A stretch of 61,874 nucleotides of DNA, from the NCBI RefSeq assembly GCF_004359575.1, contig NZ_SCWF01000012.1, positions 1 to 61,874 on the forward strand. The letters are read 5' to 3'. Source of the DNA: Macrococcus bovicus (lineage in GTDB: Bacteria; Bacillota; Bacilli; Staphylococcales; Staphylococcaceae). The translations under genes and the position numbers were made by a program. Below are positions 17,030 to 25,694 of the stretch, in pieces. Position 1 is the first letter of the stretch, and every line of letters starts with the position of its first letter. The notes under the pieces were generated by a model that was not told the origin of the DNA, did not search any database, and saw nothing but the letters and a program-made list of their open reading frames with translations.

Positions 17030-18190
17030 TCATAGTCTTTCAGCCACTGGTTCATTCTGGGTATGATGATTGTAATTGGCTTTATGAACTTCATATTCCT
17101 TCGGTGAACAGTAGACATAATGATCAGGTGCGACTTCACGTAATTCGAGTACGTCATCTGCTGAATAAGCATGGACATCCGGATTGTATGTGCGACGTAC
17201 GCGTGTCCGTTCACTCTCCGGATCCGGTAATGGAATTGCTGACAGAAGTGATTTTGTATATTCATGCAGCGGATTGTTGTAGATCGCATCTGCCGGCCCG
17301 ATTTCAACCAGTTTACCGAAATACATGACTCCGATACGGTCTGAGATATATTTCACCATCGATAAATCATGGGCGATAAAGAGGAAAGTGATACCCCGCT
17401 CTTTCTGAAGACGCTGCATCAAGTTGACCACCTGTGCCTGAATCGACACGTCAAGCGCTGAAATCGGTTCATCTGCAATGATAAAGTCAGGTTCAACTGC
17501 AAGTGCACGTGCGATACCGATACGTTGACGTTGGCCGCCCGAAAACTCGTGCGGATAACGGTTGGCGTGCTCTTTGTTCAGACCTACTGTCTCCAGTAAT
17601 TCATAGACACGATTCGCACGGTCTTCTTTGCTCTTCGCAAGCTTGTGAATATCGATACCTTCTGCAATGATATCCATGACTTTCAGACGCGGGTTGAGCG
17701 ATGCGTATGGATCCTGGAAGATCATCTGCATGCGGCGGTTAAAGTGCAATAAGTCTTTCTTACGTTTAATCGACTGAATGTCTGTACCGTCAAAGAAAAC
17801 TTTTCCGCCCGTCGCATTATATAATTTAATGAGTGAGCGACCGGTCGTGGATTTACCACAGCCTGATTCTCCAACCAGTCCGAGCGTCTCTCCTTTATAA
17901 ATATCAAACGAGATATCATCAATCGCTTTTACTTCGTTGGATTTGCCGACATTAAAGTACTGTTTCAAGTTATGAACTTCAATCAGCTTCTCCTTGCCGT
18001 CGCCATAATGCTCTGTATAGCCTGCAGCACGTTTTTCTGCTTCTGTCAGTTCCGTCTTGTTCAGTTCACGCTCTGTATATTGATCCGTTGTTTCTACTAG
18101 GTCCTTATCACCAACGACTAAAGGCCCATTTTCAATTGTATGTTCTTCAACTGCATCGGGATGAAGGTCTTTATTTAAATCTTCACGCAT
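17030..18190 (-). CDS. oppF: Oligopeptide ABC transporter ATPase OppF
   Basis: One of the two ATPases of the peptide permease, on the cytosolic face. It has Walker [17 protein letters not shown] signature [15 protein letters not shown], Walker [13 protein letters not shown], and the C-terminal oligopeptide-transporter tail. The 386 residues include an acidic extension of about 65 residues before the ABC domain ([17 protein letters not shown]...). Such extensions occur in staphylococcal Opp3F but look long here. The ATG shares one base with the oppD stop, indicating translational coupling. Confidence 0.93.
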   Translation of the reverse strand: MREDLNKDLHPDAVEEHTIENGPLVVGDKDLVETTDQYTERELNKTELTEAEKRAAGYTEHYGDGKEKLIEVHNLKQYFNVGKSNEVKAIDDISFDIYKGETLGLVGESGCGKSTTGRSLIKLYNATGGKVFFDGTDIQSIKRKKDLLHFNRRMQMIFQDPYASLNPRLKVMDIIAEGIDIHKLAKSKEDRANRVYELLETVGLNKEHANRYPHEFSGGQRQRIGIARALAVEPDFIIADEPISALDVSIQAQVVNLMQRLQKERGITFLFIAHDLSMVKYISDRIGVMYFGKLVEIGPADAIYNNPLHEYTKSLLSAIPLPDPESERTRVRRTYNPDVHAYSADDVLELREVAPDHYVYCSPKEYEVHKANYNHHTQNEPVAERL

Positions 18191-19263
18191 TAGAAACTTA
18201 CCCCCTCTACTTGTCTCGGCTTGTCAAATTGACCCGGGAGATTTCGTTGTTTCACTTTTACCATTTCGGGTGGCTCTACTTTCGGTGCCTGTGGATCCAT
18301 CAACCACGATTTGACAAAGTGAGTCGGTGAAACCTGATACCAAGGCGGCTCCTGTTCAAAATCAATCTGCAGCGCGTAATCAGAACGGCGGGCAAACGCA
18401 TCACCGACCGGCGGCTTGATCAGGTCAGGCGGTGTACCCGGAATGGCTTTCAGTTCCATATCCTGTGAAGTGTCAAGGCTCGGCATGGAGGACAGGAGAC
18501 CCCATGTGTAAGGATGTTTAGGGTCGTAGAAAATTTCATCGACCGTGCCTGTCTCAACAATCTGTCCACCATACATAACGGCCACGCGGTCTGCGACATT
18601 CGCTACCACGCCCAGGTCATGAGTGATGAAGATAATGGACGTATCAATTTTCTTCTGCAAGTCTTTCATCAGTTCCAGAATCTGTGCCTGGATGGTAACA
18701 TCAAGCGCTGTTGTCGGTTCATCAGCAATCAGGACTTTCGGGTCGCAGGCCAGGGCGGTTGCAATAACGATACGCTGACGCTGACCGCCAGAGAACTGGT
18801 GAGGATAGTTGTTGAAGCGACCTTCCGGATTCGGGAGACCGACTAAGTGCAGAATATCTAAGGCGCGTGCTTTTGCGTCTGCTTTAGACAGCTTCTGGTG
18901 CTTGATCAGCGGTTCCATGACCTGTTTACCGATTTTCATTGTCGGATTCAGGGAAGTCATCGGATCCTGGAAGATCATTGAGATATCTTTTCCGCGGACT
19001 TTCTGCATTTCTTTTTCAGAGAGTTTCGCTAAGTCTTTACCGTCAAAGAGAATCTGACCTTCTTTAATACGGCTCGGCGGCTCTGGAAGTAGACGCATGA
19101 TCGCTTTCGTTGTGACTGATTTACCGGAACCCGATTCCCCTACGATGGCCAGCGTCTCAGCTTTATCCAGATGAAAATCTACGCCACGGACAGCCTGTAC
19201 TTCTCCTGCATGAATGTCGAAGGAAACTTTCAGGTTTCTCACTTCTAAAATTCTTTGTGCCAT
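18190..19263 (-). CDS. oppD: Oligopeptide ABC transporter ATPase OppD
   Basis: The second ATPase of the peptide permease, 357 residues. It shows Walker [14 protein letters not shown], signature [15 protein letters not shown], Walker [13 protein letters not shown] and the switch His in [12 protein letters not shown]. The C-terminal segment ([23 protein letters not shown]) is the oligo/dipeptide-specific region, although the Cys residues of an Fe-S-like tail found in some OppD proteins are missing. It lies between oppC (16-base gap) and oppF (one-base overlap). Confidence 0.93.
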   Translation of the reverse strand: MAQRILEVRNLKVSFDIHAGEVQAVRGVDFHLDKAETLAIVGESGSGKSVTTKAIMRLLPEPPSRIKEGQILFDGKDLAKLSEKEMQKVRGKDISMIFQDPMTSLNPTMKIGKQVMEPLIKHQKLSKADAKARALDILHLVGLPNPEGRFNNYPHQFSGGQRQRIVIATALACDPKVLIADEPTTALDVTIQAQILELMKDLQKKIDTSIIFITHDLGVVANVADRVAVMYGGQIVETGTVDEIFYDPKHPYTWGLLSSMPSLDTSQDMELKAIPGTPPDLIKPPVGDAFARRSDYALQIDFEQEPPWYQVSPTHFVKSWLMDPQAPKVEPPEMVKVKQRNLPGQFDKPRQVEGVSF

Positions 19264-19279
19264 TTATATTTCCTCCTTG

Positions 19280-20329
19280 TTATTTACGCATTTTCGGGTC
19301 GAAGGCATCACGTACACCGTCACCGAATAAGTAGAAGCATAGAATCAGTAAACTTAAAATAGTGGAAGGCACGAACATCTGATATGGATTGATCATCAGC
19401 ATCTTACGGCCGTCATTGACAAGCGTTCCTAACGATGCTGCCGGTGGTGGCGCACCTAAACCGATGAAGCTTAAGAAGGCTTCGAAGAAAATCGCACTCG
19501 GTACAGAGAACATGGCAGTGACGATGATCGGACCCAGTGTGTTCGGTAAGATATGCTTGAAGATCAAGCTCCAGTTTGTCGCACCCAGTGTTTTAGATGC
19601 CATGACATATTCCTGTGTCTTCAGTTTCAGGAATTGACCGCGGACGATACGGCTCATCCCGATCCAGCCGGTAACAGACATCGCCAGAATGATGGTCAAT
19701 AAACTTGGACCGAAGAATACAACGAATAAGATCATGATGATCAAGTTCGGAATAGAGGCGATGATCTCGATAATACGTTGCATGACGTTATCAACAGTGC
19801 CTCCGAAGAAACCTGAGATCGCACCGTATGTAATACCGATGACGACATCAAGGAAAGCGGCGATAAGGCCGATCAGAATCGAAGTCTGCGTCCCTTTCCA
19901 GACACGCACGAACAGGTCACGTCCTGATGAATCTGTCCCAAACCAGTGGTACTCCTTGATATTATTTTCTTTGTAAGCATCATAATTATTTTTATCGACA
20001 CCATCGAACGGTAGGAACGGTACTTTTTCCAGCACCTGAATCTTAGGCGGCAGACTTGTCTTATCCAGATCAATCTTATCGGTGTTAGATGTGATGTGAG
20101 GACCGATCAGAGACATAATCACCAGTAAAATAAGGCCGACCAAGCCTAGAATGGCAGCTTTATTGCTTTTCAGCTGCAGCCAGGCATCCTGCCAGAACGT
20201 TCTACTCTTACGTTCGATTTTCTCTTCATCTATCTCTTCGCGGTTAGCGAGCACAAAGGGCTGGGCTCTGTTCGTTGATAGTTCCTGATCAACGTCGGCA
20301 TGTGTATAGACTTCTTTTTCATTGACCAT
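19280..20329 (-). CDS. oppC: Oligopeptide ABC transporter permease OppC
   Basis: A 349-residue inner permease subunit. A soluble N-terminal tail of about 60 residues precedes the first helix (AAILGLVGLILLVIMSLIG). A periplasm-facing loop follows, then five more helices. The EAA loop that docks with the ATPases is visible around ASKTLGATNWSLIFKHILPN. Its start codon shares a base with the oppB stop, so the two permeases are coupled. Confidence 0.93.
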   Translation of the reverse strand: MVNEKEVYTHADVDQELSTNRAQPFVLANREEIDEEKIERKSRTFWQDAWLQLKSNKAAILGLVGLILLVIMSLIGPHITSNTDKIDLDKTSLPPKIQVLEKVPFLPFDGVDKNNYDAYKENNIKEYHWFGTDSSGRDLFVRVWKGTQTSILIGLIAAFLDVVIGITYGAISGFFGGTVDNVMQRIIEIIASIPNLIIMILFVVFFGPSLLTIILAMSVTGWIGMSRIVRGQFLKLKTQEYVMASKTLGATNWSLIFKHILPNTLGPIIVTAMFSVPSAIFFEAFLSFIGLGAPPPAASLGTLVNDGRKMLMINPYQMFVPSTILSLLILCFYLFGDGVRDAFDPKMRK

Positions 20330-21255
20330 TAATTTTTACCTCCTTGTACTCGGATACGCGGATCAATAATACCGTAAAGTACATCTACAATGAATAATAC
20401 GAGAATGAATAAGAAACTGATCATAATCGTCAGGGCCATGATAACAGGATAGTCGTTCTGCTGGATCGAACGGACGAACTGTTCTCCGAGACCTGGAATT
20501 GCAAAGATTGTTTCGATGGTCAGTGCACCCGTCAGGATACCGACTGCCATCGGTCCAATTAAAGTGATGATTGGAATCAGGGCGTTGCGGAGCGCATGAC
20601 CAAAGAGCACTTTATTTGTCGAGTTCCCTTTCGCTTTCGCCAGTGTAATATAGTCTGAACCGAGTACCTCAATCATCTCTGAGCGGATATAACGGGCAAT
20701 AGTTGCAATAACCCCGGCAGATAAAGCAAGTGCCGGTAAGATGGCATAGGTGATATCCTCCCAGCCCGCTGTCGGCAGCAGGCGCCATTCAACTGTGAAA
20801 TAAAATTGCAGTAAGGCAGCAAGGACGAATGAAGGGACAGAGATGGCGATAACGGAGAAGATAGTCGCTAAATAATCCACCCAGGTGTTCTGCTTGACCG
20901 CAGCCACAATCCCGAGAAAAATACCTACGATTGTACCAAAGATGAGTGCATAAGACCCGATCTCAGCCGATGGGCCTAAGCGCGGAAGGATAAGTTCAGT
21001 AACCGGTCTATTATCATACTGGAAAGAGTTACCGAAATCTCCTTGAGCCACGTTTTTCATATAGTTGACATACTGAACACCAACAGGGTCATTTAAGCCA
21101 TATTTCTCATTGACTATCTGCTTTTGTTCAGCCGATAATTTTTCATCATTATAGGGAGATCCAGGCATTAACTTCATCAAGAAGAATGTTGCAGTTGTAA
21201 CAATAAACAACGTGATGAGCATGAATCCCAGTCTTTTAAGTGCAAATTTTAACAT
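20329..21255 (-). CDS. oppB: Oligopeptide ABC transporter permease OppB
   Basis: A 308-residue permease subunit, first gene of oppBCDFA. It has the typical N-terminal helix (LGFMLITLFIVTTATFFLM) followed by PGSPY, five further helices and the EAA loop TLAKAKGNSTNKVLFGHALRN. The gene order B-C-D-F-A matches staphylococcal Opp3, the main nutritional peptide importer. The ribosome site AAGGAGGAAC is strong. A weaker CodY-like box lies about 50 bases upstream. Confidence 0.94.
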   Translation of the reverse strand: MLKFALKRLGFMLITLFIVTTATFFLMKLMPGSPYNDEKLSAEQKQIVNEKYGLNDPVGVQYVNYMKNVAQGDFGNSFQYDNRPVTELILPRLGPSAEIGSYALIFGTIVGIFLGIVAAVKQNTWVDYLATIFSVIAISVPSFVLAALLQFYFTVEWRLLPTAGWEDITYAILPALALSAGVIATIARYIRSEMIEVLGSDYITLAKAKGNSTNKVLFGHALRNALIPIITLIGPMAVGILTGALTIETIFAIPGLGEQFVRSIQQNDYPVIMALTIMISFLFILVLFIVDVLYGIIDPRIRVQGGKN

Positions 21256-21306
21256 TATAGTTCCTCCTTCTTCATTTTAAGTTAAGCTTAAAAACTATCA
21301 TAACTA

Positions 21307-21321
21307 AGTTTTCACAAAATT
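21307..21321 (-). promoter_or_regulatory. Possible second CodY-like box upstream of oppB
   Basis: AGTTTTCACAAAATT matches the CodY consensus at 13 of 15 positions, about 50 bases before the oppB start. Alone it would be weak, but together with the better box at oppA it suggests control of the whole operon by amino-acid supply. Confidence 0.4.
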
Positions 21322-21723
21322 CATACTACTTTTTGAAGTTTAATCAGAAAAACATGATTATTCTGATAACTCATCCTAAAAAAATAAAACTGTTATATTA
21401 CAAAAAAAAATTCAGTCACTTACACCTCTTATTCCCTATGATCTTAAAGACTTAAAATCATTATAATGATACATTCTTATTTTTGGCAATACATTTTTTA
21501 GAAGAAGAGAGAACTAAAATGTATAAAATTATCCTATTTCAACACGTTAAAGTGTTATTATATCAATATATATTTATATAATTGTATATATATACTTTTA
21601 GAAACTGATTTCCTGTTCTATATCACCGATAATCCGACTGTCATACTCAACTTTGATAAACTGTTATACATCAAATCATTTTTACTGTACAATAATATTG
21701 GAGTATTAAGTGGAGGTTACATC
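21322..21723. other. AT-rich intergenic region between oppB and the DUF3899 gene
   Basis: About 400 bases of divergent upstream DNA with no gene. It contains a small inverted repeat ATCAGAA / TTCTGAT (21343-21367) and a run of alternating A and T (about 21565-21600, TATATATTTATATAATTG) that could be easily melted or bent DNA. Promoters for oppB and the plus-strand gene must lie here, but I could not fix them with confidence. Confidence 0.4.
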
Positions 21724-22095
21724 ATGAAAATTAAAATATATACACTCTTAGCAGCAGTCCTGCTCGCTATCAGTTTCCTTTTGACGCTGCTGAGAGGTTT
21801 CACGACTATCCATCTGCTCGATAGCCTGTTTATCTTGTCCATGCTATTGCTGTGTCTCGGTCTTCTTCTCTATATGTTTTCAGACGGAGCGTTCAGCATC
21901 ATGGGTCATTCTTTCAGACGTTTCCACTACGTCACTGCGCCCAGACGCTTGAAAGAGACGATGGCTGATGATGAGCTGTATAATCAGAAGGAAGTCAAGA
22001 TCCGCAATGAAAAATATCCATTCACTGTTCCCATGATTGTGACCGCCCTTGCCGGTCTCATCATCTCACTCGGACTGTCCTATCTGATCAAATAA
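21724..22095 (+). CDS. DUF3899 membrane protein
   Basis: A 123-residue protein with three hydrophobic segments: about 5-24 (LLAAVLLAISFLLTLLRG), 32-52 (LFILSMLLLCLGLLLYMF) and 99-121 (FTVPMIVTALAGLIISLGL). A charged loop between helices two and three contains RFHYVTAPRRLKE. The family is of unknown function and sits between opp and fabF in staphylococci too. The ribosome site is GTGGAGG. It converges on fabF, sharing a bidirectional terminator. Confidence 0.8.
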   Translation: MKIKIYTLLAAVLLAISFLLTLLRGFTTIHLLDSLFILSMLLLCLGLLLYMFSDGAFSIMGHSFRRFHYVTAPRRLKETMADDELYNQKEVKIRNEKYPFTVPMIVTALAGLIISLGLSYLIK

Positions 22096-22133
22096 AAGAG
22101 AAGACTCAGGTTTTACCCTGAGTCTTCTCTTTT
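22094..22133. terminator. Bidirectional terminator between the DUF3899 gene and fabF
   Basis: Perfect 17-bp arms, AAAAGAGAAGACTCAGG and complement, with a 6-base loop. A-rich and T-rich ends serve both convergent genes. Confidence 0.85.
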
Positions 22134-22138
22134 ATCAG

Positions 22139-23377
22139 TTAATCATGATATTTTTTGAGGACGAGCACTGCATTATGCCCGCCGAATCCTAAGCTGTTAG
22201 ATAATGCGTATTCAATATCCATCTCAATTGCTTCGTTCGGAATATAGTCAAGATCACATCCCGGATCTGGTGCAGATTGATGAATCGTCGGTGGCACAGT
22301 TCCTTTCTCAATCGCCAGTGCGGTCAATATGGCTTCAATAGCACCAGTTGCGCCGAGCAGATGGCCTGTCATTGACTTCGTCGATGAGATCTTCAGATGC
22401 TTCGCTGCTTCGCCGAAAACAGATTTAATGGCTTTTGTTTCATAGAGGTCGCCGATTGGTGTGCTCGTACCATGCGCATTCAGGTACTGAATCTGATCCG
22501 GTGTAATACCCGCATCTTCAATGGCCATCTTCATCGCACGTGCACCGCCTTCTCCTTCTGGTGCAGGTGCTGTGATATGGTAGGCATCGCCATTATTGCC
22601 GTAGCCGACAATTTCAGCGTAGATATGCGCGCCCCGTTTTCTGGCATGTTCCAGTTCTTCAAGAACGATTACACCTGCACCTTCGCCCATAATAAATCCA
22701 TCTCGCCCCTCCTGGAAAGGTCGGCATGCTTCGTCTGGATTGTTATGAGTAGATAATGCTTTATTGGCGATGAAGCCAGCGAGACCCATCTTCGTGATAG
22801 GGGCCTCTGCACCTCCTGCTATCATCGCATCAGCATCACCATACTGAATGATACGATAAGCATCACCAATACTATTCGTCCCGGTCGCACATGCTGTAAC
22901 CGTACAGCCGTTCGGACCTTTGGCACCGAGATCAATCGAAATCTGTCCTGAAGCCATATCCGGAATCAGCATCGGTACGAAGAAGGGACTGATGCGGTTA
23001 GGTCCACGCTTCAGCATCTGATCATACGCGTTCTCAAAGGATTCCATTCCGCCGATCCCAGAGCCGACCCACACGCCGACACGGGCACTGTTATCATCTG
23101 TGATTTCAAGGCCGCTGTCTTTCAGTGCTTCACGTGCAGCCACTACACCGTACTGCGTGAAGCGGTCCATCTTACGCGCCTCTTTTTTCTCCAGATGGTC
23201 TTCAATGTTGAAATCTTTCAGTTCTCCAGCAATCTTCACGCTGAAGTCAGAGACATCAAGTCTTGTAATAAAATCGATGCCATTGACGCCTTTAATCGCA
23301 TTGTTATAAGTGGTAGGTGCATCGTTCCCCAGCGGACTTAACGCCCCTATACCTGTAATCACTACTCTTCTCTTCAT
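22139..23377 (-). CDS. fabF: 3-oxoacyl-ACP synthase II (FabF)
   Basis: Elongating condensing enzyme of type II fatty acid synthesis: joins malonyl-ACP to acyl-ACP in the cytosol. The 412 residues match the family. The catalytic triad is visible as Cys in [11 protein letters not shown], His in [12 protein letters not shown] and His in [13 protein letters not shown]. It follows fabH by 9 bases, so the two form a FapR-type operon that starts and continues chain growth. Confidence 0.96.
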   Translation of the reverse strand: MKRRVVITGIGALSPLGNDAPTTYNNAIKGVNGIDFITRLDVSDFSVKIAGELKDFNIEDHLEKKEARKMDRFTQYGVVAAREALKDSGLEITDDNSARVGVWVGSGIGGMESFENAYDQMLKRGPNRISPFFVPMLIPDMASGQISIDLGAKGPNGCTVTACATGTNSIGDAYRIIQYGDADAMIAGGAEAPITKMGLAGFIANKALSTHNNPDEACRPFQEGRDGFIMGEGAGVIVLEELEHARKRGAHIYAEIVGYGNNGDAYHITAPAPEGEGGARAMKMAIEDAGITPDQIQYLNAHGTSTPIGDLYETKAIKSVFGEAAKHLKISSTKSMTGHLLGATGAIEAILTALAIEKGTVPPTIHQSAPDPGCDLDYIPNEAIEMDIEYALSNSLGFGGHNAVLVLKKYHD

Positions 23378-23386
23378 ATTATCCTC

Positions 23387-24328
23387 CTATTTACCGTAGA
23401 CGATTGTAATGGCACCGTATGTCAGTCCGCCACCGAATCCTACGAGTACAATTATACTGCCTTCCTTTACCGTACCTTTTTCGAGTTCATGAAGCAAGGA
23501 CAGAGGGATAGATGCAGCAGATGTATTGCCATAACGATCGACTGTCACACTCATTTTCTCTTTGTCGATGCCGAGTCTTTGGCGGGACGATTCCATGATC
23601 CGAATATTCGCTTGATGCGGGATGAACATATCGATATCATCCGGTTCAAGCCCCGCTTCACTCACCGTCTTCTGCGCCATATCACCCATTATTCTCACCG
23701 CAAACTTAAAGACCTCCCGGCCGTTCATGGCGAGCATATGATCTTCTTTTCTGTCGTAGAGATACTCTCCGCCAGTACCATCACTGCCGAGCTGAAAGTC
23801 CTTTATGCCGTGTCCTTCGCCGACTTGGCCCATCACGACCGCAGCGGCGCCGTCACCGAAGAGAATAGCGGTATTCCGGTCCGTCATATCTGCTATCTTC
23901 GATAATTTTTCCGCCCCGACAACCAAGACGTATTTACAGACCCCTGTCTGGATGAATTGCTGCGCTGTCACCATCGAATAGATGAATCCTGTGCATGCCG
24001 CGAGCTGATCCATTGCCGGGACTTGGCGCAGACCGAGACGCTCCTGCAGCTGACAGGCGACAGAAGGAAACCTGTGGTCGCCTGTTGACGTGGCAACGAG
24101 CACCATATCTATCTCATTCTTATCAATGCCTGCATCTTCAATCGCACGTTCAGCAGCTCTGACAGCCATGTCACTCGTGTCCTCATCTGGTGCAGCAAAT
24201 CGTCTTTCCTTGATACCTGTCATTTTTGTGATCCATTCATCAGATGTATCGAGAAATTTTTCGAAATCATGATTGGTCATCCGTTTTTCTGGCACGTAAC
24301 CACCAATACCGACTATCCCTATATTCAC
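23387..24328 (-). CDS. fabH: 3-oxoacyl-ACP synthase III (FabH)
   Basis: Starts fatty acid synthesis by condensing a short acyl-CoA with malonyl-ACP; in this group it prefers branched primers. The 313 residues carry the Cys-His-Asn triad: Cys in [12 protein letters not shown] (about 112), His in [11 protein letters not shown] and Asn in [11 protein letters not shown]. It is the first gene of fabH-fabF, with a FapR-like operator overlapping its promoter. Confidence 0.96.
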   Translation of the reverse strand: MNIGIVGIGGYVPEKRMTNHDFEKFLDTSDEWITKMTGIKERRFAAPDEDTSDMAVRAAERAIEDAGIDKNEIDMVLVATSTGDHRFPSVACQLQERLGLRQVPAMDQLAACTGFIYSMVTAQQFIQTGVCKYVLVVGAEKLSKIADMTDRNTAILFGDGAAAVVMGQVGEGHGIKDFQLGSDGTGGEYLYDRKEDHMLAMNGREVFKFAVRIMGDMAQKTVSEAGLEPDDIDMFIPHQANIRIMESSRQRLGIDKEKMSVTVDRYGNTSAASIPLSLLHELEKGTVKEGSIIVLVGFGGGLTYGAITIVYGK

Positions 24329-24355
24329 TTCTATCCACCTACTTATAATCTGTTA

Positions 24356-24372
24356 TTATAACCAGGTACTAA
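24356..24372 (-). promoter_or_regulatory. FapR-like operator upstream of fabH
   Basis: On the minus strand TTAGTACCTGGTTATAA closely resembles the FapR operator (TTAGTACCTnnTACTAA type), with an almost exact left half. It overlaps the -10 of the fabH promoter. FapR represses lipid genes until malonyl-CoA rises. Confidence 0.65.
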
Positions 24373-24399
24373 TTTATCATAGAACAGCTTGGATATCAA
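24371..24399 (-). promoter_or_regulatory. fabH promoter
   Basis: A -35 TTGATA (24394-24399) and a -10 TAAATT (24371-24376) on the minus strand are separated by 17 bases, with the FapR-like site beginning inside the -10. Confidence 0.6.
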
Positions 24400-25388
24400 T
24401 CTTGATGGTAAGCATCATGCTCTGCTGGAGGCTCCTGACCGCCAGGCAGCAGATTCGTTTCTTTGTAATGAGCCAGCTCTTTTTTCAGCTGTTGACTGAA
24501 CTGAGCATCCATCCGTTTAGAGAGTTTACCCATGCCGACTAAGTCCTCTCTTATGCCCCAGTCCAGCTGCCCACCTTGCAGTCTCCCTTCTTCATACAGT
24601 TCTGCCACCTTCATGTAAGCTGCGGGAATCTTGACTTGGACACTCATCAATACTTGAGGGCCGTAATTGCTCTGGTCACTGATGAAGCCGATGACATTGA
24701 TATTGTTATCCCGGGCATACGACATAATGTCGGCATTGATGCCATCACCAGCCGGAAAGAGGACATCCACATTTTTCTTTTTGATGAAATCCTCCGCGAT
24801 ATCAGTGCCGCGGCTGTCATAACTGAAGGTTTTGACATAGTATTCGTGCAGTTTGATCGCTTTATTTTCATATCTTGCGCCGTCCTTGAAACCTTCTATC
24901 TCAGGCTGTGTCTTGAAGGAACCGATGACGCCTATATGACCCGTCCTAGACTGATGCGCAGCCGCCATACCGCCCAGATATCCCATGGCATAGGCATCTA
25001 AATTAACAATGGTGACATTGTCCGCTTTGGATTCACCGTTAAACACCACAAAATGAATATGAGGATATTTTGCTGCCACCTCATTGAAGGCATCAGAAAA
25101 CTCCATGCCTTGGCCGTACAGCACCTGCACGTTCCGGTCTGCCATGCGCTTGACAGCAGTCTTGATCTCCTCACTTGTATTGATATTCTGCTCATAAAAG
25201 AATGCGGTATCATAAGACTGGGCGATCTCCAGCATGCCTTTATAGCCTTCAGTCCCCCATGTCTGGTCGTACATGGAGTCCGGGAAAAGAAAGCCGATTG
25301 TTGCCAGCCGGTGCTGAGGACGGCTGAACATGAAAATGGCAACTAAAAGTACAGCAACAAGGATGAGCAACAGACTGATTTTTTTCAT
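24396..25388 (-). CDS. BMP-family protein, Med-like
   Basis: A 330-residue protein with an N-terminal hydrophobic anchor (ISLLLILVAVLLVAIFMF) and no lipobox Cys. Then comes a periplasmic-binding-type Bmp domain: IGFLFPDSMYDQTWGTEGYKG, AYAMGYLGGMAAAHQS, FPAGDGINAD. It resembles Bacillus Med, a positive regulator of competence that also sits just upstream of fabH. The binding ligand of the domain is unknown; other family members bind nucleosides. The gene precedes fabH by 67 bases on the same strand, and the fabH promoter overlaps its 3' end. Confidence 0.75.
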   Translation of the reverse strand: MKKISLLLILVAVLLVAIFMFSRPQHRLATIGFLFPDSMYDQTWGTEGYKGMLEIAQSYDTAFFYEQNINTSEEIKTAVKRMADRNVQVLYGQGMEFSDAFNEVAAKYPHIHFVVFNGESKADNVTIVNLDAYAMGYLGGMAAAHQSRTGHIGVIGSFKTQPEIEGFKDGARYENKAIKLHEYYVKTFSYDSRGTDIAEDFIKKKNVDVLFPAGDGINADIMSYARDNNINVIGFISDQSNYGPQVLMSVQVKIPAAYMKVAELYEEGRLQGGQLDWGIREDLVGMGKLSKRMDAQFSQQLKKELAHYKETNLLPGGQEPPAEHDAYHQD

Positions 25389-25469
25389 ATTTCGCCTCTC
25401 ATGTAGGGGTATACTTTTTCCATCAACTCTTCTATAATCAATAGTATATCAATTATTGGGGGATTTAAC

Positions 25470-25661
25470 ATGCATTATATTATGACGTTTGTATGGGCTT
25501 TCATTCTCGTCCATATGATCAATTTCGTACTGATGAGCTTAGGCGGCGGCCATGAACTTCATCTGATGACTGCCAATGTCATGGCTGTTGTCTTCGCTGT
25601 CCTGGCACTGATTGTTGCAGCCTTGATTCCGGATGAACCCGTTCCGACAGATCATCACTAA
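25470..25661 (+). CDS. DUF2929 small membrane protein
   Basis: A 63-residue protein with two hydrophobic helices (IMTFVWAFILVHMINFVLM; TANVMAVVFAVLALIVAALI), a GGGHE turn and a His-rich end. It matches DUF2929, of unknown function, found in the same neighbourhood in Bacillales. A GGGGG-type ribosome site precedes it. It is convergent with clpB and shares a terminator. Confidence 0.75.
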   Translation: MHYIMTFVWAFILVHMINFVLMSLGGGHELHLMTANVMAVVFAVLALIVAALIPDEPVPTDHH

Positions 25662-25694
25662 AAAAGCACAGTAGCTTTAAGCTACCGTGCTTTT
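25662..25694. terminator. Bidirectional terminator between the DUF2929 gene and clpB
   Basis: The arms AAAAGCACaGTAGC / GCTACcGTGCTTTT, flanked by A-rich and T-rich runs. Confidence 0.8.
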
